From contig NC_090291.1 of the NCBI RefSeq assembly GCF_037392515.1, positions 18,999,501 through 19,063,500 of the forward strand: a stretch of 64,000 nucleotides of DNA. Direction: 5' to 3'. Of the stretch, positions 55,880 through 64,000 are shown one piece after another. The stretch comes from Haliotis asinina (lineage: Eukaryota > Mollusca > Gastropoda > Lepetellida > Haliotidae). Each line of letters opens with the position of its first letter. Positions within the stretch are counted from its first letter, which is position 1. The notes under the pieces were generated by a model. It saw only the letters and a program-made list of their open reading frames with translations, was not told the DNA's origin and searched no databases. The position numbers and the translations under genes are program-made.

Positions 55880-57700
55880 ACGAAAACTATAAGGACTTGT
55901 ACATCATGACAAATAGCATGACATTTATCTAAGGGTCCGTTTCAGGACGATTTCTCAATGCTATGAATGTATAGAACACATCCGTGCTTCTTTACTTAGC
56001 CATCTCGGATATATGTTCACAGACACAGTGCTATTTGCAAATTGCATAAATGCGGAGTACAACCCCTTCCTGCCATTTTGTCCATATTCGTAATGAAATA
56101 CTTGTGGAACAACCATGTTGGCACAAACTAACTGCCAACGAAACGCCCATAATGTATGATTGACTACCACCGTTTTTTAAGGAAGGTTTAATAAGCCTTG
56201 TAACGAACGTTTACATTCGAATGTTTGTCTCCAGTCATTGTTAAATATATCGATGACTAGGATAGACAGATCAATATTTTATTAGCAGGATCAATTTGTT
56301 AAAAGACATGAAGTCTTAGGTATCAATTTGAATTTAATTAGAAACAACATTGCCGATGCATTTTTCACTTTTTGTCAAAGGTTCAAGTAAAATTAAACAG
56401 AGATGAAATCACCTCGGATCATACTGTTTTAAACCTCACATCACATTTCACTAGGTAAAATGTCAGCTTGAATTACTTATCTAGGGCATATCTCTTCAAA
56501 TAGCAAAGTCACTTCTAAAGATCTCACTCTTCACTGTCCTCGGAAAAAAAACAGTTCCATAGAGGGACGCCGGCCTGGGTGAAAGTGACAATCAAGTGAA
56601 AACAGTTCAGTTTGTATTTTCAGCATGTGTGGCCCTGTCACATATACAACCAGCAGACTGGGGCATGTTAGTTAGAATCTTTGACATCTCAGGCGTAGTG
56701 CATGATGAACATATAGTTGTAGTTTAATAAGAACGTTCGTATCATTAGATGCCGTTAAGTTGATGAAATTATGTTTTTTAGGTTATAGAATGAACTGATA
56801 AACGGTAGGTATTTAGATCTTAAGCTTCCATAAAATGGACACATCAGAACATAGTGAAGTTCATCTTCAATCATACCTAACTTACACACTTTACACAATC
56901 GGAGTGTTTGTATTACGTTATGATATCGCCCAAGTTCAACTTGTTATCTTCCCATTTCAATACGCAGTTTCGCGACGATATAAGGAACAGCCACCACGAG
57001 ATAACTACAGTTCCGGTTGTAAATTCATTTTAAATGAAAATGTGTGTAAAATCATTATCCTTGACCAATATATATTTCGCTCCTTTTTGTCTGTCGGAGC
57101 GATTGATTGATTTGTACTATATAGCATTTACGTGTATCAGTGTGACGCTACACAGTATTGATGCATATGTACGTGCCCATGAAGTTTTTATTCTAACACC
57201 TACACTTTACCTACAGTAAACTACAGTCCTATTTCGGACTGAAATCGAAAGAATCTTTATTGGTAGTTCCTTTGTGGGTTGTGTTTATTTGTCTATGTTT
57301 TTCAATTTCGCCACAACTCATGACGGGAGAGGTCAGAAATAATTTATGTCCACTGAAGTAATTATAGCCGACCTGACATTACAGGAGGACGCTCTAACCA
57401 GGTATGAAAGTCTAAATGCTTCTATTTCTGCTGACCTTGAAGTAAAATCGTTGTCTGTGGTGATGATGACGAATTTTGCTCCAGGAAAAGAATTCAGTGA
57501 ATAGGTTTTCTGCTATCGATTTAAACCCAACGTTCGCCATGGTATTGATTTGTTTCGTTGCTCAAGAGACATAAAAGTAAACGATGTATAAGTATACTTT
57601 AACTGTGGAATGGGATTGTTTGAGTTTTGCAAGATTTAGTAAACACTTCGTCATTGTATTTTTTAATTTTGACATATCATAAATGAGTTTATGCACATTA
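55880..57700. other. No supported feature
   Basis: AT-rich. A 69-codon minus frame at 55961-56170 and a 91-codon plus frame at 56835-57110 have no recognisable domain. Confidence 0.3.
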
Positions 57701-57703
57701 CAA

Positions 57704-57832
57704 AGATTGAGTTTGATTTTACGCCGCTTTTAGCAACATTCCAGCAATATTACATCGGGGAAACCCGCCAATGGTCTTCACACATTGTACCCATGTGGGG
57801 AAACCACTAACCACTAAGTTCACCCCCCCCCC
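57704..57832 (-). repeat. Type A SINE with poly-C run
   Basis: GATTTTACGCCGCTTTTAGC, ACATTCCAGCAATATTACAT, CACATTGTACCCATGTGGGG, then a run of C at 57822-57834. Confidence 0.88.
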
Positions 57833-57834
57833 CC

Positions 57835-59395
57835 CTTTGCACATTTGAAATTTTATGGGATTTTGTTAATGTAACCAACAGTCTATATCTGTTTTGTACG
57901 AGAGGATATTTTAATCCTTCTAAGACGGAATTTGACTGCTAATTTATACACATTTGATGTTTATAGATACTGTGAAAGAGTGTGTCACTTGTGTAAGAAA
58001 ACTCTAATCTACAAACCATAAAACACACACCTCCACCAGTCAATATAACCTTCCCCACAAGGAATGTATGAAAAGATTTCTTTCAACTTCTAATGAAAAC
58101 ATTTTAAAATTACCATTATCGATAAATCTTCAAACGGAATTGTTACATACTTCCTAAGTTATTTTCAGTTTCCCACCAGGAAAAACATGCCAATCCAAGA
58201 AAAACATGCCACTCAAGGATCCAATATGTTTAACAGGGAACAGTGGGAACTACGTCCCAATAATAAAGAGAACGGAAGACAATGCCTAGATATTGACTTC
58301 TCTCCATAACGATTTTATGATTGTATAAGACAAAACAGACTTGTTCAGTCAAATCAAATGTCTTAATGGGTTTGACTCTTCCTCGTGTTGTTTGAAAACA
58401 CTTAGTCATTTTGAACAACTTCGCTGTAAACACCAATTAATCCAGATCCCATTGTTTTATCAAAATAACTTTCACTGGGAACATCTGTTGTCAGCCATGA
58501 AGTATTTTTGCATTCAACCATTGAGTTAAGGACGATTCACAACAAAGGAAAAAAATCCGAATGTTATCGATTGTTTCTTGATTGGTGTTCTTATTCAATG
58601 AATCCTTATTGGGGAGGTTTTCATCTCCATCGTTAAAAACTGTTTGACAGGAAATGTTTGGACTTGTATGTCACTCTCCCTGCAGCGCACTGACTTGGAT
58701 ATTTGACACTGGTTTACAAGACTGTAAGGGATTGATTCTTTGTCATTGTTGGTTCCTTGCAAATGGATACTTCTCTGAGTCTCTATAGTGGGAATAGGAT
58801 AGAACGGCTTTATTTCATATTCGAACACACCTTGTAAATCAAGACAAGTTTGTTCCCACTCCGGACGTATTCATTGTCCAATGTGCACCGTAACGATTCC
58901 AAGACCATTGGTCTTTGAAAGTAGTATCTTCAATATCCAACTACATGCCCGTTCAGCAACGTGTTGTAGATCCTTCCTCGCAGTAGGATCAAATAATAAC
59001 ATAACTGCCATAAGACTTCGTAGAACATATGCAACTGTTACGTCAATGGTGCATTTTTCTGACGCTTTTACGCTGAATAATTGCAGCACGCTTTTTGCGT
59101 GCTTTCCTCGATATACATTCTGGAGCATCCACTATACCCTGAATTAAACTGTGCCAAGATTGGAACCTGGATTGGAGACTCGATCTTCTTGGAACAAAAT
59201 TCAGCACTGATCTCGACGAAATGATTGGCTTGAACTTGGACAATACATTTAGAAAATGCGAAGCCATCATGTGTACATGAACTTCAAGAAATTTGACTCC
59301 CCTTGGGAAAAACACCATACTTAAATCACTTATTCTTCCAAAATGCAACAATCTATTATGGGAACATGAAGTTAGAAACGGATTCAGATTCGGGA
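57835..59395. other. No supported feature
   Basis: Short frames on both strands only. No repeat family is recognised. Confidence 0.3.
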
Positions 59396-59400
59396 TTCGA

Positions 59401-59488
59401 ATCCCCAATCCCCAATCCCCAATCCCCAATCCCCATTCCCCAATCCCCAATCCCCAATCCCCAATCCCCAATCCCCAATCCCCAATCC
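59401..59488 (+). repeat. (CCCCAAT)n short tandem repeat
   Basis: About twelve 7-bp units with one variant. Minus reading gives GIGDWGL-type strings. Confidence 0.95.
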
Positions 59489-59499
59489 GTTTCTAAATT

Positions 59500-60590
59500 C
59501 ATGTTTCCACATCTACCAGACATTGGGCTTAAACGATTTAAAAAATTGTTTTCCGTTTGGGGAGATAAACCCTACAAAGTAAGGAGAAGCCAGAATATTT
59601 GTGAAAAGTCAGAAGGCGGTATAAAATGAGCCGAAAATACTCGATATAATCCATGCACAAGTAATCAAGCATCAAAATCAACGTGAAAGTGGTACCCGTG
59701 ATTCCTCTTAAATATTCCTCGTTTTCGGCCTTTATAATGCTTTTGACATTACCTGTAAGAAACTAAAACTACAGATGGCAGGTAGGATACGAAATGCATA
59801 CTGCAAGGACCTTATGAAGGTATGGTGGAACTTGGATGGATAGTGGATACACAGGTGGTGTAAATGATAACGGATTTTTAGCACAACATACATGGTGTAA
59901 CGAGGACGTCAAAATAGGAAATACCAGCTTATTTTACAAAGATTGGTTCGCAAATGGGGTCCGTTTCATCAACGATCTATTAGATAACAAAGGACAATTC
60001 ATGCCACTCGAAACCTACAAACCGGCACTTAACATGCAAACTAATTTTCTAACTACACGCGTGTTGTTCAAGCTGTAAAAGAATTCCGAAGAAGCCAGCG
60101 ATTACCAAAATTATGCACTTTCCTACAATCTCCTCTTTTGCCATTTCATATATACCATCTTAAAATACAAACAAAAATAAATACAAGTAAGGCTCACGGC
60201 ATTAAACAAAATACTTGTTTAAAACGCATGCGAGAGAAATACCCACTTCGCTAGATGGGAGTACGTCACTGACGTGATATCAACGAACGAGGGAGTATCG
60301 AATAAAAGTATCAATTCTATCAAATTAGTAACACGAAAGAGGCTAAATTTCAGTGGATCTAGTTTGAAATCTTATGCGTCATATATTGCCTTCCATCTAC
60401 CTTCTCACCAAGCTGGGTTACGTGGGCAGCACAAAATACAGTATGGAAGATGCCATACATTTATTCTGAGAATACAACAAAGTGAGTTTTATCTGGAGAG
60501 ACCTGGAAAGTTTGATATCATACAAACTGCAAAGTCCGGTAACAATATCCAAAGAGGACGTTCTTTTTGGCTATCTATCGAAAAATAACA
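59500..60590 (+). pseudogene. C-terminal LINE ORF2 remnant
   Basis: The frame 59836-60078 has FLAQHTWCNEDVKIGNTSLF then YKDWFANGVRFINDLLDNKG, the 'short of W - shift - gap - loop' region of L1/Tx1-type ORF2 proteins after the RT domain. Upstream and downstream (GGIK..., 60274-60588) continuity is broken by stops. The RT core is absent. Confidence 0.6.
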
Positions 60591-60617
60591 ATCCTTGTCA
60601 TCATTTTCAACTTTAGA

Positions 60618-60881
60618 GTGAGTGAGTTTAGTTTTACGCCGCACTCAGCAATATTCCAGCTGTATGGCGACGGTCTGTAAATAATCGAGTCTGGACCAGA
60701 CGATCCAGTGATCAACAACATGAGCATCGACCTGCGCAATTGGGAACCGATGATATGTGCCAAACAAGTCAGCGAGTATGACTACCGGAACCCGTTAGTC
60801 GTCTCTTACGACTAGCATAGTCGCCTTTTATGGCAAGCGTGGGTTGCTGAAGCCCTATTCTACCCGGGACCTTCACGGGTC
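60618..60881 (-). repeat. Type B SINE, full length, 14-bp target duplication
   Basis: From GTGAGTGAGTTTAGTTTTAC to CGGGACCTTCACGGGTC. TTTTCAACTTTAGA is exact at 60604-60617 and 60882-60895. Confidence 0.97.
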
Positions 60882-61374
60882 TTTTCAACTTTAGAAAGAA
60901 TAACTACCCACCAACATTTCCGATCGTACAGAAGGAGCTCACTGAATTTTATAAGTTAACAAAGTATACCTCTGTCACTAACTCTAACAGAGACTATTTT
61001 AACAAGGTTTGGTCCAACTGCCATGCTCTATTCTCCTAAATAGGCTGACATGCCCTACGGCGTAAATTCTTAGATAAATGAACAAAAAAGAGCAGGTACC
61101 ACATACTTCATTAACTGGCATAGTACAAATATGCAAATGTTTGTGTTTAAGGGGTTTTAAAGATGAAAGCTGCATGTCATTTGTAGTGTAAATGTTTCGT
61201 GTAATGATATTTACGCTGACGATGATGTTACATATTCCATTTCGTTTCTTTTTATAATGAAAACCAACCTGTGTGATAATGCAAATATTAGATCCCAGAT
61301 CTCGTATCAAATATCAAGTACTCTAAACATGTACTAACATATAAATTCCACGCCTTTTTATGTTCATAGTTTAA

Positions 61375-61620
61375 TTAAAACAATTCTTTGGTGAATGCAA
61401 ATTCACGTACATACTTCAGTATGAGCACTTTGAACAATAATTTTTCGTAGACTTTTTCTATTGAATTAACAATGGAGGGAATATATTGTCGATCATAAGT
61501 CAGCATGTGGAAGTAATTTGTAACATCTGTCGTCATGCTAAATGTGATAGGATCTTTAAAAATTAAACTCGGTCCAGACTGAAGGTTTACATTGACGTAA
61601 TTATGCCCAAAGGTGAACAA
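61375..61620 (-). other. Unassigned 81-codon open frame
   Basis: MFTFGHNYVNVNLQSGPSL...: protein-like composition but no recognised family and no splice evidence. I do not call a gene. Confidence 0.15.
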
Positions 61621-61782
61621 ATTACTTTGAAAACTTACATTATTGATATCTTACCCCATCATTGTGTAATCGCACAAAACAACAATCTAAGCATTTTGGA
61701 GAAATGTGTATTCAGTTTCTCAGACCCAGAAAAAGGGAAAACAAATTTTACAAGTAAAGGTTACTTATGAACACACCCTTGA

Positions 61783-61992
61783 AAACACGGGTTAGAATTG
61801 GTCTTCAGCAACCCATGCTTGTCGTGAGTGGCGACTAACGGGGTCGGGGGATCATCCTCGCTGACATGGTTGACACATGTCAGTTGCGTGAAGCGATGCT
61901 CATGCTGTTGATCACTGAGTTGTCTGGTCCAGACTCCATTATATACATATATATAGTTGGACTGTTGCTGAGTGCGGTGTTAAACAACAGCT
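61783..61992 (+). repeat. Type B SINE, diverged
   Basis: GGGTTAGAATTGGTCTTCAG to GAGTGCGGTGTTAAACAACA, with a small TATATA expansion in the 3' third. Confidence 0.88.
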
Positions 61993-62082
61993 AAATGAAA
62001 CCTCACCAAATCAATCGGTCTCATCAAGTCTTTCAAAGTTTCCCAACAACATACCTGTGCTCTTTTCTTTAATAAAAAAAAT

Positions 62083-62212
62083 CGGGGTGGTAGAGTAGAG
62101 TAGAGTAGAGGTTTATGTGTTCGCTCGTAACGCCGAAGACATGGGTATAATGAGTGATGCCCATAGCTGGAATATTGCTAAAAGCGGTGTAAACCTAAAC
62201 ACACTCACTCAC
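62083..62212 (+). repeat. Type A SINE with TAGAG expansion
   Basis: The tRNA-like head contains (TAGAG)4 at about 62090-62110. The tail is GCTGGAATATTGCTAAAAGC, GGTGTAAACCTAAACACACT. Confidence 0.85.
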
Positions 62213-62533
62213 GAAGGAGACAAGACCGGCATTTCTTCAAACATTCCTTCCACCCCATAGACGGGGTGTCCATTCACAAACATTCCACAGAATCAGTAGC
62301 AAGAAATATCTACCGCAACACACTCCAAAGCCCGAAAGTCCAACACTGACCAGGCAACCCAACCATCTGCTTCCCGTGTACTTTCTCACTTCGCTGCCTG
62401 TCGCCGGTAATGTCTGTTTATTTTTTTGTAAACTGTATGCACTACATCACAAAGCTGTGATACGAGAATAAAACCCAGCAATTGTGTATATCACTACGAT
62501 TCACAATATTTGCATAGTTACGTAACTCTAAAC

Positions 62534-63066
62534 ATGCTGGACATGGTGAGATGCTGGACATGGTGCGATGCTGGACATGGTGAGATGCTGGACATGGTGA
62601 GATGCTGGACATGGTGCGATGCTGGACATGGTGAGATGCTGGACATGGTGCGATGCTGGACATGGTGAGATGCTGCATATGTTGAGATGCTGCATATGTT
62701 GAGATGCTGGACATGGTGAGATGCTGCATATGTTGAGATGCTGGACATGGTGAGATGATGCATATGTTGAGATGCTGGACATGGTGAGATGCTGCATATG
62801 GTGATATGCTGGACATGGTGAGATGCTGCATATGTTGAGATGCTGGATATATTGAGATGCTGCATATGTTGAGATGCTGGACATGGTGAGATGCTGGATA
62901 GGGTGAGATGCTGGACATGGCAAGATGCTGGAAATGGTGAGATGAAATGTTGAGATGCTGGACTTTGTGAGATGATGGATATGTTGAGATGCTGGATATG
63001 GTGAGATGCTGGACATGGTGAGATGCTGGGTATGTTGAGATGCTGGATATGGTGAGATGCTGGCAT
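62534..63066 (+). repeat. 17-bp minisatellite, ~31 copies
   Basis: Unit GATGCTGGACATGGTGA with a second common variant GATGCTGCATATGTTGA; the two interleave. Because 17 is not a multiple of three and no unit has a stop on minus, all three minus frames stay open (about 158, 182 and 218 codons). Each encodes a 17-residue repeat such as SSISPCPASHHVQHLTM. These frames are artefacts. Confidence 0.95.
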
Positions 63067-63069
63067 GTT

Positions 63070-64000
63070 CTAAGACGCTTAATATGTTGTCTTGTTGGAG
63101 GTACTTACTAATAAAATAAGTCGTATAAAAGATAAATAATAAAAAAGTGTTGTTGCTGTTGCTGAAACACGAAACGACGTCCATGCCGTCGTTGTCACGG
63201 ACCCGTACCCAGTCATATGATCGTCATGTAAAAATGTACCCCTAGAAACGGTGATCCCACCCGGAAACAGAGACCTCCAATCATTATGTTTTACGTTAAA
63301 TCCAAGGCATGAGAAGTGACACTCCGTATGTGCCACGCTCTGTAGCGCTAGTCAAGGAAGTCGTACATAAACCTTGGTTTGTCTAACCAAATAATACTTG
63401 CCCAACCACGATATATCAAGCGCTTCATCCATTATTAGCGCAGATAACATCAATAATGTGACGGTCCATCTCTCACGGATAACAGATGGACGTCATGCAT
63501 GAAGGGTCCATCTGTGTAGCCTATTGCGAATTGTATGTCCTCTCACTCTATTGCAAGTAGCTCTGTGGAGCTCATCTCCAGTTTGAGGGGCACTGTGACA
63601 CGGTTTCGTTACCCAGTTGTTCTGATCAAACGGTATTGTGTGGCAGTTGTCACTCTTGGCCGATCAGTTCGACATCTGCCATAAGTGTTAGTTGTGATTA
63701 AAATCTACTAATTGCTAGGGCTGGCTAAAATGATCGATTATCAGAAATATCGTCGATAAGAAATGTTATAGATATGATTATCGACATGACTATAGGTCAG
63801 ATGTGTAGAGAACTGTGATCGTAGGGCTCATACCATGTCGGTCCTAATTCTGCCAAACTCACCCGGTCCCTTCTAAGACGTATGATATTGAAAGATGCGG
63901 GTATTTTAAGTTGGACAACATGTCCTCAATCCCTTTCACCCTACTGAAGACATTTTATGTTCAAATTACAATACTCTTCTACACGTGTTCTCAATGAGTG
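63070..64000. other. No supported feature
   Basis: Unique-looking sequence. An 85-codon minus frame at 63079-63336 has no recognisable domain. Confidence 0.3.

Noticed and set aside
62442..63184. Three long overlapping minus frames with PASHHVQH repeats
   Set aside because: They are the three readings of a stop-free 17-bp minisatellite.

Overview
This window looks like nuclear DNA of a marine mollusc, most likely a gastropod and possibly an abalone; that assignment is an inference. The supports are short intron-separated exons, dozens of copies of two SINE families with (CTCA)n 3' ends of a kind I associate with gastropods, several decayed non-LTR retrotransposons, a mariner element, and F-type lectin (fucolectin) genes. 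No prokaryotic gene organisation is visible. Most of the 64 kb is repeat-derived or featureless AT-rich sequence, and most long open frames fall in repeats or microsatellites.

Gene content: two related genes lie on the minus strand. Gene A (11.06-15.5 kb) can be assembled completely: a signal-peptide exon, two exons forming one F-type lectin domain, and a terminal exon carrying a PAN/apple-like domain with a stop codon. All three introns are phase 1 and the lengths sum to 714 nt (237 aa). Gene B (32.45-37.41 kb) has the same last three exons, phases and order, with the first lectin exon also exactly 210 nt; its signal exon was not found. They look like duplicated secreted, carbohydrate-binding recognition proteins. 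A weaker candidate is a transmembrane terminal exon at 19.67-19.93 kb (minus).

Mobile DNA by region: 0-10 kb, SINE fragments, a 170-bp tandem/inverted repeat (7.2-7.55 kb), an inverted-repeat element (7.77-8.39 kb) and an 835-bp foldback transposon (9.28-10.12 kb). 11-16 kb, gene A, with a solo LTR in intron 2 whose target-site duplication ends 13 bp from the exon 2 donor. 16-24 kb, two LINE reverse-transcriptase remnants on plus, an RTE-like remnant on minus, and GT/AT microsatellites. 24-32 kb, SINEs and a 1,087-bp mariner element with an internal deletion. 32-38 kb, gene B, whose introns hold a 5S-rRNA-like repeat, several SINEs (one with perfect 13-bp duplications), an LTR-retrotransposon primer-binding site and a truncated second foldback copy; a locally triplicated exon edge lies just upstream. 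39-48 kb, CR1-like and other LINE remnants, a Tc1-like remnant beside a ~140-bp CT run, and a second solo LTR. 48-64 kb, SINEs, LINE remnants and minisatellites of 52-bp, 7-bp and 17-bp units.

I found no evidence of a wholly new multi-gene system. The most informative signals are the paired lectin/PAN genes and the way transposable elements have landed next to their splice sites.
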